A DNA stretch of 39,326 nucleotides from Pseudomonadota bacterium (GTDB lineage: Bacteria; Pseudomonadota; Alphaproteobacteria; UBA6615), in the NCBI GenBank assembly GCA_027618305.1, contig JAQCFD010000003.1, positions 1 through 39,326 on the forward strand, read 5' to 3'. Every line of letters begins with the position of its first letter. The stretch's first letter is position 1. Shown here piece after piece: positions 19,393-28,759 of the stretch. A program made the translations under genes and the position numbers. The notes below the pieces were generated by a model. The model saw nothing but the letters and a program-made list of their open reading frames with translations, was not told the DNA's origin and did not search any database.

Positions 19393-20511
19393 CTAGTCGG
19401 TCAGGCAGAGACCATGTTCAGGCCGGAAGGTCAGCCAGACCGTCTGGTCGGGGCGCAGATTCTCGTAATGGTCGATCTGAATGCCGATCTCATGTCCGCT
19501 CGCGCTCACCCGGCCCTCGAGGAAACTCCCGAGATAGATGGTATCGATGACCTTACCCTCGATGACATTTTGGCCATCCGATACATCGGGCGCATCGAGA
19601 TGGAGCTGCACATCTTCGGGCCGCAGGTTGAAGAAGATCCGATCACCCGTTTGCGCGGCGGGGGCACCCGTCCCGCGCAGCCGCAGCGGCGCACCGCCAT
19701 TGGTCGACGGCACCTCGACCTCGCAGGTCTCGCCGCTGCGCGCGGTCAGCTTGCCCTCGAGCAGGCTGGTCACGCCGATGAAGTTTGCGACAAATGAATT
19801 GACCGGGTTCGCATAGATGTCCTCCGGGTCGCCGATCTGCTGGATCACGGCCTTGTCCATGACCACCACCCGGTCGCTCATGACCAGCGCTTCGGACTGG
19901 TCATGGGTGACGAAGATCGAGGTGATCCCGACTTCCTTCTGCAGGCGCACAATCTCGTCGCGCATCTGCTCACGCAGCTTCGCATCGAGGTTCGAGAGCG
20001 GCTCATCGAACAGGATGACATCCGGTTCGTAGACAATCGCGCGGGCGAGCGCGACGCGCTGGCGCTGGCCACCCGAAAGCTTCGTGGCGAACCGGTCGGC
20101 GACGTGATCGAGGCCGACAAGCTCCAGGGCCTTCATGGTCTTCGTCTTGATTTCGGCACCGGACGCACGGCGCACCCGCAGCCCGTAGGCGACGTTGTCA
20201 AACACCGTCATATGCGGCCACACGGCGTAACTCTGGAAGACCATCCCGATGTTGCGGTGTTCCGGGAACAGGTAGATGTCCTTCTCCGGCGCGACAACGG
20301 TTTCGCCGCCAATCCGGATTTCACCGGCTTCCGGCCGCTCGAGACCCGCGACACAGCGCAGAGTCGTGGTCTTCCCGCAACCCGACGGCCCCAGGAGAGT
20401 AACGAATTCGCCCTGGGCGATATCCAGGTTGAAGTCCTTCACGGCGGTCTCCGCACCGTAACTCTTGTAGAGATGCTCGATCGAGACTTTGATGTCGCTA
20501 TTCGAGGTCAT
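19393..20511 (-). CDS. ABC transporter ATP-binding protein (PotA/FbpC/UgpC-like), ATPase 2
   Basis: GPSGCGKTTTLRCVAGLERPE, LSGGQRQRVALARAI, VILFDEPLSNLDAKLREQMR, C-terminal TOBE-like region. Start at 20511 overlaps the upstream stop (ATGA). Confidence 0.92.
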   Translation of the reverse strand: MTSNSDIKVSIEHLYKSYGAETAVKDFNLDIAQGEFVTLLGPSGCGKTTTLRCVAGLERPEAGEIRIGGETVVAPEKDIYLFPEHRNIGMVFQSYAVWPHMTVFDNVAYGLRVRRASGAEIKTKTMKALELVGLDHVADRFATKLSGGQRQRVALARAIVYEPDVILFDEPLSNLDAKLREQMRDEIVRLQKEVGITSIFVTHDQSEALVMSDRVVVMDKAVIQQIGDPEDIYANPVNSFVANFIGVTSLLEGKLTARSGETCEVEVPSTNGGAPLRLRGTGAPAAQTGDRIFFNLRPEDVQLHLDAPDVSDGQNVIEGKVIDTIYLGSFLEGRVSASGHEIGIQIDHYENLRPDQTVWLTFRPEHGLCLTD

Positions 20512-21611
20512 GGCTGCACCGCCAAAGTGTGTTCGGCATCGAAGCGCAGATGCACTTTCTCGCCGGTACGCGGATGATTGCGGGGGTGAGAGATCACCTT
20601 CCACTCGAAGTCGCCCCACTTCACCCGGCAGTCGACATAACTGCCCAGGAAAATAGCGTGGATACACTCGCCCGTCAGCACACCACCACCGCCCTCGGGG
20701 ACGGCATGGACGTTCTCGGGACGGACTGAAAGAACCGCGTCCTCGCCGGCGGCAATGCCGGCCGTAAGGCGGCACGGCAGCTGTACCGTCTGCCCGTCCT
20801 GGGTGACTTCGAACTTGCCGATGCCCGGCTCGCTGACTTCAACGACCTTCCCCTTCATGAGATTGGCGATGCCGATGAAGTTGCTGACATACTCGTTGAC
20901 GGGCTTCGAATAGATTTCAACGGGCCCGCCACGTTGCTCGATCTTGCCCTTGCTCATGACGATGATCTCGTCGCTCATCACCAGCGCTTCGGACTGGTCA
21001 TGGGTCACATAAATCGATGTGATGCCGACCTCGTTCTGGATGCGCTTGAGCTCGACGCGCATCTGTTCGCGCAACTTGAGATCGAGGTTCGAGAGGGGTT
21101 CGTCGAACAGCAGCAGGCTCGGTTTGGACACAATGGCACGTGCCAGGGAGGCACGCTGCTGCTGGCCGCCCGACAGGTTGGTCGCGAGGCTGTCCGCCCA
21201 GTCGGTCAATCCGACCAGCTCGAGCACCTCGGCCACACGGTCGTCGATGTCCGATTGGTCCCAATTACGAATCTCGAGCGGATAGGCGACATTCTGCGCC
21301 ACCGTCATGTGCGGCCAGATGGCGTAGCTCTGGAAGACCATCCCGATGTCGCGTTTTTCCGGCGGCAGGAACAGACCTTCCTTGGGCGACGTGAATATCG
21401 TCTCGCCAACCCGAATTCGCCCACCATCGATCGTATGCAGGCCGGCAATGCTCATCAGCGTCGTCGTCTTGCCGCAGCCCGAGGGGCCCAACAGCGTCAG
21501 GAATGCGCCCTTCGGTATACCGAAGGAAATGCCGTCCACAGCCTTGTCGTCGCCGAAATACTTGACGAGATTATCGACCTGCAGATAGGCGCCGGATGTA
21601 TCAACAGCCAT
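20508..21611 (-). CDS. ABC transporter ATP-binding protein (PotA/FbpC/UgpC-like), ATPase 1
   Basis: [58 protein letters not shown]. Confidence 0.93.
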   Translation of the reverse strand: MAVDTSGAYLQVDNLVKYFGDDKAVDGISFGIPKGAFLTLLGPSGCGKTTTLMSIAGLHTIDGGRIRVGETIFTSPKEGLFLPPEKRDIGMVFQSYAIWPHMTVAQNVAYPLEIRNWDQSDIDDRVAEVLELVGLTDWADSLATNLSGGQQQRASLARAIVSKPSLLLFDEPLSNLDLKLREQMRVELKRIQNEVGITSIYVTHDQSEALVMSDEIIVMSKGKIEQRGGPVEIYSKPVNEYVSNFIGIANLMKGKVVEVSEPGIGKFEVTQDGQTVQLPCRLTAGIAAGEDAVLSVRPENVHAVPEGGGGVLTGECIHAIFLGSYVDCRVKWGDFEWKVISHPRNHPRTGEKVHLRFDAEHTLAVQP

Positions 21612-21621
21612 GATTCTCCCC

Positions 21622-23373
21622 CTAGGCCGTCAGGGCTTCGCGCCCGGCGAAGCGCCGGAATGCATAGATTGCGATCAGCAGCAGAACCGTCTGCGCCATC
21701 GACAGGGCCGCGGTGAGCGGCTCGTTCTCGAAGTTCGTCAGATAGTAAACGCCGACCGACAGTGTTTCGGTGCCCGTCGTGAACAGGATAATCGAGATCG
21801 ACAGTTCACGCAGGAAGATGATGAACAGCAAAATCCAGCCCGCGAACAGACCGGGTTTCAACAGCGGGATCGTGATCCGCCACAGGGTCGTGAACCAGGA
21901 TGCACCCGCCATCCGCGACGACTGGTCGAGCTCTTCGGAGATCGCCAGCATGATCGAGGAGATGTTGCGCTGCCCGTAAGGGAAGAAGCGCGTGATGTAG
22001 GCCAGCATCAAAATCCACAGCGTCGCGTAGATCGGGGTCTGGATGTAGGTCACCAGCACGCCCATCGCCAACACGATGCCCGGGAAGCCGATCGGCACCA
22101 CCGACAGGAAGTCGAGCATCCGCACGCCGAAACCCTTGGTGCGGTGGATCATGTAGGAGATGACCAGCGCCATCACCATCGCAATCGACGCGCCGCCGAA
22201 GGCCAGAATCAGCGAGTTGCCGATGCCGTTGGTCGCCGCCGAGATCGCTTCCGGACGCCACCAGAACAGGGTCTTCACATAGTTGATGGTGGTCAAATCC
22301 GCCCACACGATCTTGCCGGTCCACACCGGGTGCAGGCTGACGATGATCAGGCAGACGATCGGCAGCACCACCGCAACGGCGATGAACGTCAGATTGTAGC
22401 CGAAGGCCACCCACTTCCACGGGCCCAGATCGAGCACGTTCGGGCGGAAGCCCTTGCCGGTCACGGTTGTGAAGGACCGCGGCGCGATGTAGCGCTGCTG
22501 AACCCAGATTAGGAACACGGTGATAATGCCCAGCGCCATGCTCATCGCGGCGCCGAGGTAATGGTTGGCGTCGTCGCCGACCGCCTTGGAGAAAATCTGT
22601 GTCGTCAGGGTTTCCCAGCCATAAGGAGCCGAGAGCTTGAACGGTACGCCGAACTCGCCGGCACTGGTCACGAACACGATGATCGCGCCCGAAAGGATGC
22701 CCGGCATGACCAGCGGCAGGGTGACCGTCATGGTCGTGCGCACGAGGCCGGCACCGGTCGTCCGCGCACTGTCCTCCAGCGAGGGGTCCATGCGTCGCAG
22801 CGAGCCAACCACAAAGAGATAAACCAGTGGCGCGAAGAAGATGCCGGTCACCCAGATCACGCCCCAGATATTGTCGATATTCATGATCGCGCCCTCGATC
22901 CCGAGGACATCGCGCGCCAGGTTGTTCAGCAGTCCGGTCTGGGGCTCACCCAGATTGTGCCAGGCGATCGCGCCGACGAAGGGCGAAAGGAAGAACGGGA
23001 TCAGATTGTAGGGCTCGAGATAGTCGCGGCCCGGGCAGTTGGTGCGCGCGTTGATCCAGGCGAGTGACACACCGAGGAAGGTGGCCAGCACCGTGGAGCC
23101 CGACGAGATGATCAGCGTGTTGATGAATGCCTTCGGGATAATCCGGTCGGTGAACATCTCGACATAGTTGCCGAAGCCCCAGGCCGTATCCCAACCCAGC
23201 GGGTCGAGCACCTTGAAGCTGGAGACGAACAAAACCGCCAAAGGCACGATCACAGCGCCGGCGACGATAATCGCCACGACAAAGGTGATCAGGTTCTCCT
23301 GCGTCATCATGGCGCGCAGGCGGTTGCTGGTGCGGGAGCGTTCGCGCGTCGGCGAAAGTGTTTCCGTGGTCAT
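21622..23373 (-). CDS. Fused (two-domain) ABC transporter permease, Fe3+-type
   Basis: 583 aa with two permease halves; EAA-type loops: EDSARTTGAGLVRTTMTVTLPLVMPGILSG and DQSSRMAGASWFTTLWRITIPLLKPGLFAG. Confidence 0.92.
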   Translation of the reverse strand: MTTETLSPTRERSRTSNRLRAMMTQENLITFVVAIIVAGAVIVPLAVLFVSSFKVLDPLGWDTAWGFGNYVEMFTDRIIPKAFINTLIISSGSTVLATFLGVSLAWINARTNCPGRDYLEPYNLIPFFLSPFVGAIAWHNLGEPQTGLLNNLARDVLGIEGAIMNIDNIWGVIWVTGIFFAPLVYLFVVGSLRRMDPSLEDSARTTGAGLVRTTMTVTLPLVMPGILSGAIIVFVTSAGEFGVPFKLSAPYGWETLTTQIFSKAVGDDANHYLGAAMSMALGIITVFLIWVQQRYIAPRSFTTVTGKGFRPNVLDLGPWKWVAFGYNLTFIAVAVVLPIVCLIIVSLHPVWTGKIVWADLTTINYVKTLFWWRPEAISAATNGIGNSLILAFGGASIAMVMALVISYMIHRTKGFGVRMLDFLSVVPIGFPGIVLAMGVLVTYIQTPIYATLWILMLAYITRFFPYGQRNISSIMLAISEELDQSSRMAGASWFTTLWRITIPLLKPGLFAGWILLFIIFLRELSISIILFTTGTETLSVGVYYLTNFENEPLTAALSMAQTVLLLIAIYAFRRFAGREALTA

Positions 23374-23460
23374 CGCGTATCCACCGGATCAAATCTGAAT
23401 GGGGTCACACGACGAATTCGCCGTGCAATGCATAAAAGCTGCAGCTGGGAAGTGGAAGTG

Positions 23461-23495
23461 ATCGCGGGGTCCGGGAATTTTCCGGACCCCGCGAT
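23461..23495 (-). other. Perfect 14-bp stem-loop between solute-binding-protein and permease genes
   Basis: atcgcggggtccgg-gaatttt-ccggaccccgcgat; no T-tract follows on the minus strand. Confidence 0.8.
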
Positions 23496-23514
23496 ATCCG
23501 TCAGGCTCTGGGGC

Positions 23515-24633
23515 CTAGCGGAAGTTCTCTTGCCAAAGGTCGCGCGCAGGCTTGGCATCCTTCGCCGCCTGAACAACCCAGTCCTTCATGCCGAGCAGCT
23601 TGGTCTTATCAAGGTCAAGCAGATACGGCGCAGCTGCAGCCGGCGGCTCGTAGCCCGCACGCATGCTGTAGACGGCCTCACCTTCGACGAAGATGTCTGA
23701 ACCTTCTTTCGACAGCAGGAACTCGATCAGCAGTTTGCCGGCGTTCGGGTGCGGGGCACCTTTGAGCACGGCAACCTGGTTGCCGAGCATGACCTGACCT
23801 TCGCTGTAGGAGCCGATCTTGAGCTTGTCCTTGAGGTCCTCGGACTTGAGCACGTTCTGATACACGCGGCCCGACAGGTTCCACATGTCGAACGGACGCT
23901 GACAGGAAATGACCATCTGCATCTTCGGCTCGGTGCGGAACTCGACGAGGGGGTCGGTCTTCTTCAGTGCCGGCCAGAACTCGTTGAAGTTCACGGCGCC
24001 CGCCTCAGCCAACGCCAACGTCGTGTTGGTGTAGGTGAACGACTTGGTGATGTCGGACGAGATGGTCTTGCCGCTCAGGCTGGCCGCGACCGTGTCCGCA
24101 TAAGACGTGACGTTGAAGTTCTCCATGCCGGGGCAGGATGCGTTCCAGACCGGCTGGAACGTGTAAGCCAACGGCGTCACCACATACGGATACTTCGAAT
24201 ACTGACCGGCCTTCTCGACCAATCCCACGCTGTCTGCCCAGTAACCGCTATCGAGTTTCTCGAACGCATCGCGCTCGGCAGCGGCAGCAAAGAAGCTCGG
24301 CGCGCTGACCAGAATCAGGTCGACGGTGAACTTGCCGGCCTGAATTTCCTGGCGGACCTGCGCCACCGTGGCGCCCGTGCCCTTGCGAAGGCTGTTGAAT
24401 TCGAAGTCGTCGCCAAGATTATAGCGCGCCCTGAAAGCCTCGCCCATGCGCTGCGCCGTACGGTCGCTGAACAGAGGATGAATGATGGTGACACCACCTT
24501 CGGCCTTTGCCAGCGGCGCGAGCGCCTTTTCCTGGGCATTGAGATGGCCGTCGGCCTGCGCAACCGAACCGGCCGCGAGAAGAGCGATCGCCGACACGGC
24601 TCCCGCCCACACTGATTTACGTTGGAATTTCAT
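23515..24633 (-). CDS. ABC transporter extracellular solute-binding protein (Fe3+-type family)
   Basis: Signal peptide MKFQRKSVWAGAVSAIALLAAGSVAQA, then EKALAPLAKAEGGVTIIHPLFSDRTAQRMGEAFRARY; upstream of permease and ATPases. Confidence 0.88.
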   Translation of the reverse strand: MKFQRKSVWAGAVSAIALLAAGSVAQADGHLNAQEKALAPLAKAEGGVTIIHPLFSDRTAQRMGEAFRARYNLGDDFEFNSLRKGTGATVAQVRQEIQAGKFTVDLILVSAPSFFAAAAERDAFEKLDSGYWADSVGLVEKAGQYSKYPYVVTPLAYTFQPVWNASCPGMENFNVTSYADTVAASLSGKTISSDITKSFTYTNTTLALAEAGAVNFNEFWPALKKTDPLVEFRTEPKMQMVISCQRPFDMWNLSGRVYQNVLKSEDLKDKLKIGSYSEGQVMLGNQVAVLKGAPHPNAGKLLIEFLLSKEGSDIFVEGEAVYSMRAGYEPPAAAAPYLLDLDKTKLLGMKDWVVQAAKDAKPARDLWQENFR

Positions 24634-24733
24634 CGAATTCCTCTCCCTATGTTCATTTAGTTAACGGAACGCCACTATTTTTCTTTTTGTGTAACGGATT
24701 TGTGGGGCAGAGGGAAGAGGATGTTGTCCGGAC

Positions 24734-25501
24734 TTATCCAGATATTTTAGTCAGCGCGGCGGCCTGGGCCGCCCGGGCTTCCGAACTCGTCATATTGAGC
24801 AATACCTGATCCTGCTCCAGCGTTGCGGTATCGGTCCCTGAGAACAGCCGGTTCACCGATTCCTTGATCATCTGCTGGGCCACCCGGGGTTTGGCCGTGA
24901 TCTCCGCCGCCATCACCAGCGCCGCGGCCATCGTGTCGTCACTCACCTCTTCACACAGGCCCCAGTCGAGTGCCGTCGCGGCGTCGACCCGGCGGCACAG
25001 CCCGGCGATCAGCTTGGCGCGGGCCGGCCCGACGAGCCGGACCAGGCGCGGCAGCGTGCCCCAGGAATAGGTGATGCCGAGCTCCACCTCCGGTGCGCGC
25101 AACCATGCGCCCGTCTGCAGAATGCGGAAGTCACACGACAGGGCGAGCGAAATGCCACCGCCAATCGCGAACCGGTCAACCGCCGCAATCGTCAGCTGGG
25201 GCAGTGCCTCCCAGGCGCGGCACATCTCCAGGCCAAGGCGGATGTGCCGCCGCGCCTCAACAAGCGGAAGCTCCTGCGCAAATGAATCCGGTTGGGAGAT
25301 ATCGTTGCCCGCACAGAAGGCGCCCCCGGCGCCGGCCAGGATAATCGCACCGATATCGGTCCGCTCGGCCAGCGCGTGCGCCGTGGCAGCAAGCTCTCGC
25401 TTCAATTCAGACGACAGCGCGTTGCGTTTGTGTGGCCGATTGAGCCGCACAATCAGCGTATCGCCGCCGGCCTCCTCGACGGTCACGACGGGATCGGACA
25501 C
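24734..25501 (-). CDS. Enoyl-CoA hydratase/isomerase family protein
   Basis: LNRPHKRNALSSELKRELAAT, ILAGAGGAFCAGNDI, FAIGGGISLALSCDFRI. GTG start at 25501 inferred. Confidence 0.9.
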   Translation of the reverse strand: MSDPVVTVEEAGGDTLIVRLNRPHKRNALSSELKRELAATAHALAERTDIGAIILAGAGGAFCAGNDISQPDSFAQELPLVEARRHIRLGLEMCRAWEALPQLTIAAVDRFAIGGGISLALSCDFRILQTGAWLRAPEVELGITYSWGTLPRLVRLVGPARAKLIAGLCRRVDAATALDWGLCEEVSDDTMAAALVMAAEITAKPRVAQQMIKESVNRLFSGTDTATLEQDQVLLNMTSSEARAAQAAALTKISG

Positions 25502-25526
25502 AACAATTCTCCTTAAACGCGAACCA

Positions 25527-26363
25527 CTAGTCGTAAAACACGAACACCCGGGTCTCGATGGTCTCACGCGCCGCCGGGACCGGCGGCGAGTTCGGGTCCT
25601 CGAAGGCGGAGTGCAGGGCATAACGCGCCGTGCCGTCGGTGAGCGTGTCGTAATTCTTGAACAGCAGGACCTCGTCCCGCGTCATGCGCGGAAAATAATA
25701 CCAGCGATGGTTCGCATCATACGCCGCATGGCGCGTGGCACTGGGGCGCGCATATTCGAAGGACGGCTCCGGGCGGATTGGCGCCTCACGGCGGGTCGAG
25801 ATCAGAAAATCTTCATCGATCGTGCGCGAATCGCACACGGTCAGCGGCCACTGTTCGATCGGCCCGGACATCGAGCGCCAGACGTTCACGATGGCGAATC
25901 GGCCCCGCAGACGTTCGTCTGCCGCATCGCCGAACTTGTCACGCATACGTTGCCTGGCGGAGGAATCGTCGTAATCGCTATGGGGTGCGGGAACGGGATC
26001 GCGCGACCCGTATTTCTCCCGGTGCGATGCATCGGTCGAACGCCGGGTGTGGTCGAACACGATGGCTTCACGGGCCCCGGCGATCCTGGCCACCAGCGTT
26101 TCGATCTCTGGTGTGTAGACGGATGCCAGCTGCGCATCATCATTGAAGTCGGTCACCTGCGTTACCTGCTCGGCGAATGCGAAACCCTCAATATCCAGAG
26201 TCAAACTCTCAGCCAACGGCCGGGCGTTTCGAATGGTAACCGTCCGCGGCTGGCGCGCACCGCTCAAACTGACTGTACCGGCGGCTGTCGCGGTCTGGGT
26301 GAAGACGGGCGTCTCGCTTGTATCCACCAAATAGTTGAGCGCCGCCATTATCTCGGGCGCCAT
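25527..26363 (-). CDS. CmcJ/NvfI-like family oxidoreductase
   Basis: DFNDDAQLASVYTPEIETLVARIAGAREAIVFDHTRR, PHSDYDDSSARQRM, GRFAIVNVWRSMSGPIEQWPLTVCDSRT, HRWYYFPRMTRDEVLLFKNYDT. Start taken at MAPEIMAALNYLVDT; ORF extends to 26471. Confidence 0.82.
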   Translation of the reverse strand: MAPEIMAALNYLVDTSETPVFTQTATAAGTVSLSGARQPRTVTIRNARPLAESLTLDIEGFAFAEQVTQVTDFNDDAQLASVYTPEIETLVARIAGAREAIVFDHTRRSTDASHREKYGSRDPVPAPHSDYDDSSARQRMRDKFGDAADERLRGRFAIVNVWRSMSGPIEQWPLTVCDSRTIDEDFLISTRREAPIRPEPSFEYARPSATRHAAYDANHRWYYFPRMTRDEVLLFKNYDTLTDGTARYALHSAFEDPNSPPVPAARETIETRVFVFYD

Positions 26364-26574
26364 TGACCTATCCCCTGCTCCGCCAGTCATGGCGCAACCT
26401 CCCCTTTGGTCACCCGCCCGTTCCTCCGAGCGTGGCAAGCAGTCTATGGCGCAAGTTGCAGCGGAGTCCACGAACCGAATAATATTGGCGCGCCGACGCG
26501 CATCGCGGCGCAGCGGCAGAATCGTTTAGAATTGATGGGACAATACATGGTCGCGCCAAACAGGCTCGACCGGC

Positions 26575-27531
26575 ATGTTTCCACAACAAAGAGCCATGGC
26601 GCACGAATGTCTGAAATTGGCGCCTCTCAAACCCCGTTTGCCGATGATCGACAAACTCGCTAAGGCCGCCCGCGATCCCGTGCTCGCATGGGCCTGGGCC
26701 TACAGTCGATGGTGCCCGCAACGGGCCGTGAAGCGTGCGACCGCGCTCGCGCGGCGGGCGGGCCTGCGCCAACCTCATTTCGTGTTGTCTTTCGACTGCG
26801 ATACCGATGCCGACAGCGCGGTGGTGCCTGCGATGCATGCCCGGCTGCGCTCCGGCGGCCTGTCGCCCTTATATGCGGTCGCCGGCGAAGTGCTCGCGGC
26901 GGCGGCAAACGACTACCGCGCGATAGCCGAAGAAGGCGCGGTATTCCTCAATCATGGCTTTCGCCGCCACGCCGCACGGGACTCTGCATCCGGCGACGTG
27001 ACATCGACCTACTTCTATGGCGACGTCTCCGAGGCAGAGTGGCAAGACGATATTCGCCGGGGTGCCGAGGCTGTCGGGGACATTCTCGGTCAGCGACCGG
27101 ATGGATTTCGCACACCCCATTTCGCGAGCTTCGAATCCCCGCGTGACTTGATGGCCCTGTGGCAGTTCCTGTCCGAACTCGGATATCGCTATTCAAGCTC
27201 GACACGTCCGCTGTTCGGATTGCGGCACGGACCGTTCTTCACGCGCGCAGGGATCGTCGAGTTTCCCGTGAGTGGTTGCCTGACCGAACCGGGGCAGATA
27301 TTGGACAGCTGGGGATTGATACGCCGCGGCGACGGCACATCGCGGCGCCTCCTCGAAGAATTACGTGCCTATCTGGCGTTGATGGAGACCGGCCAGCCGG
27401 GCCTCCTCAACCTTTACCTGGACCCGGCGGATGTCGCCGACGATGAAGATGTTCTCAAGATGCTGACGCGCTTTGCACCTTTTGCTGCGAAAGACTTTGC
27501 ATCCGTACTCGGGCGGGCCGACCATGGCTGA
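26575..27531 (+). CDS. Polysaccharide deacetylase-like protein
   Basis: FVLSFDCDTDAD motif, NHGFRRHA (HxxxxH-like), RPDGFRTPHF. Start uncertain. Confidence 0.75.
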   Translation: MFPQQRAMAHECLKLAPLKPRLPMIDKLAKAARDPVLAWAWAYSRWCPQRAVKRATALARRAGLRQPHFVLSFDCDTDADSAVVPAMHARLRSGGLSPLYAVAGEVLAAAANDYRAIAEEGAVFLNHGFRRHAARDSASGDVTSTYFYGDVSEAEWQDDIRRGAEAVGDILGQRPDGFRTPHFASFESPRDLMALWQFLSELGYRYSSSTRPLFGLRHGPFFTRAGIVEFPVSGCLTEPGQILDSWGLIRRGDGTSRRLLEELRAYLALMETGQPGLLNLYLDPADVADDEDVLKMLTRFAPFAAKDFASVLGRADHG

Positions 27532-28759
27532 CACCAACATGCGCATCCTGTGCCTTGGCTATTGTTTTCCGCCTGTGGCCAGCCCCGAGGCGTTCGTCAC
27601 CGCCAAGACGATGGCCGCTATTCCCGATGCAGAGGTCGATATCGTGACGGCCTCGGCAAATCTTTATGCCCAGCTCCCCGATCACAGTCTCGACGCCTAT
27701 GTCGAATCGCGTTTCGGCCGGATCGAACGGATCGACGGCGGGTTGTTTCGGATGCTGGGGAAAATTTCACGGCTGCCCCTGCGGCCCGACCGGTATCTGT
27801 TGCTCACGCGCGCCACCACGGCCCGCGCGGAAGCCATGCAACCCGACGGATATGACTGCCTGGTCACACGCTCGCAGTATCATTCGGTCCATGCCGCAGG
27901 ACGCCGCCTGAAGCAGCGCCACCCCGATCTGCCCTGGGTCGCGTGTTTTTCGGACCCATGGTCGGGGGGGGCCTATGAACGCCAGGTCCCGCTGATGTCG
28001 CCCTGGAGCCGCAACCTGGAGCGCAAGGTCTTGCGCGAAGCCGACGCGCTGGTGTTTCCCACGGCCGAGATGCGGGACTATTTTGCGGCACTGAACACCG
28101 GGATTTCGATCACGCAAAAGAGCCATGTCGTACCCCATGGGTACGACCCCACGCTCTACGACGGCACGTCGCCGACGCAAACGTCGCAAAAAGTCCGGGT
28201 TGGGATGTTCGGCACATTCTACGGCCCGCGGACACCGCAGTTGCTTCTCGAAGCGATCGAACGCGCCGCGGGCGACGGATCGGCACCTGAATTCACTGTT
28301 GAAATTTTCGGGCCTGGCGGCGCGGCCTTCAATCGTGAACTGGTCAAACACCCCGCCGCGGAAAAACTTGTCACCCATGGCGGCGTTCTTCCCCATACGG
28401 ACGCGCTCGTCCGCATGAAATCTTTCGACCTGCTAGTCATCAGCGACGCGCCCATGGCGACGCGTTCCATGTTTCTGCCCTCGAAGATTGCGGATTATCT
28501 GGGGTCCGGAAGACAGATGTTCGCAATCACGCCGGAAGGACCCACGCAGGATTTGATTGAACGCATCGGGGGTTGGTCCGTAATCCCTGACGAGCCCGCC
28601 GCCGTGGCGGCGGTTCTGATCGACGCCATTCGGGGCGTCAACGCAGTGAAACCGGCACAGTCTGATGAGGCACGCGACGCGTACAGCATCGAGCGGATCG
28701 GTCGCCGCTTCCGCGACATACTGGACCAGTTGATCGCCTCAAAGGCGGCGAAATCTTGA
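27524..28759 (+). CDS. Glycosyltransferase (GT4-like)
   Basis: MRILCLGYCFPPVASPEAFVTAKTM, KVRVGMFGTFYGPRTPQLLLEAIERAAG, KIADYLGSGRQMFAITPEG. Confidence 0.82.
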   Translation: MADTNMRILCLGYCFPPVASPEAFVTAKTMAAIPDAEVDIVTASANLYAQLPDHSLDAYVESRFGRIERIDGGLFRMLGKISRLPLRPDRYLLLTRATTARAEAMQPDGYDCLVTRSQYHSVHAAGRRLKQRHPDLPWVACFSDPWSGGAYERQVPLMSPWSRNLERKVLREADALVFPTAEMRDYFAALNTGISITQKSHVVPHGYDPTLYDGTSPTQTSQKVRVGMFGTFYGPRTPQLLLEAIERAAGDGSAPEFTVEIFGPGGAAFNRELVKHPAAEKLVTHGGVLPHTDALVRMKSFDLLVISDAPMATRSMFLPSKIADYLGSGRQMFAITPEGPTQDLIERIGGWSVIPDEPAAVAAVLIDAIRGVNAVKPAQSDEARDAYSIERIGRRFRDILDQLIASKAAKS

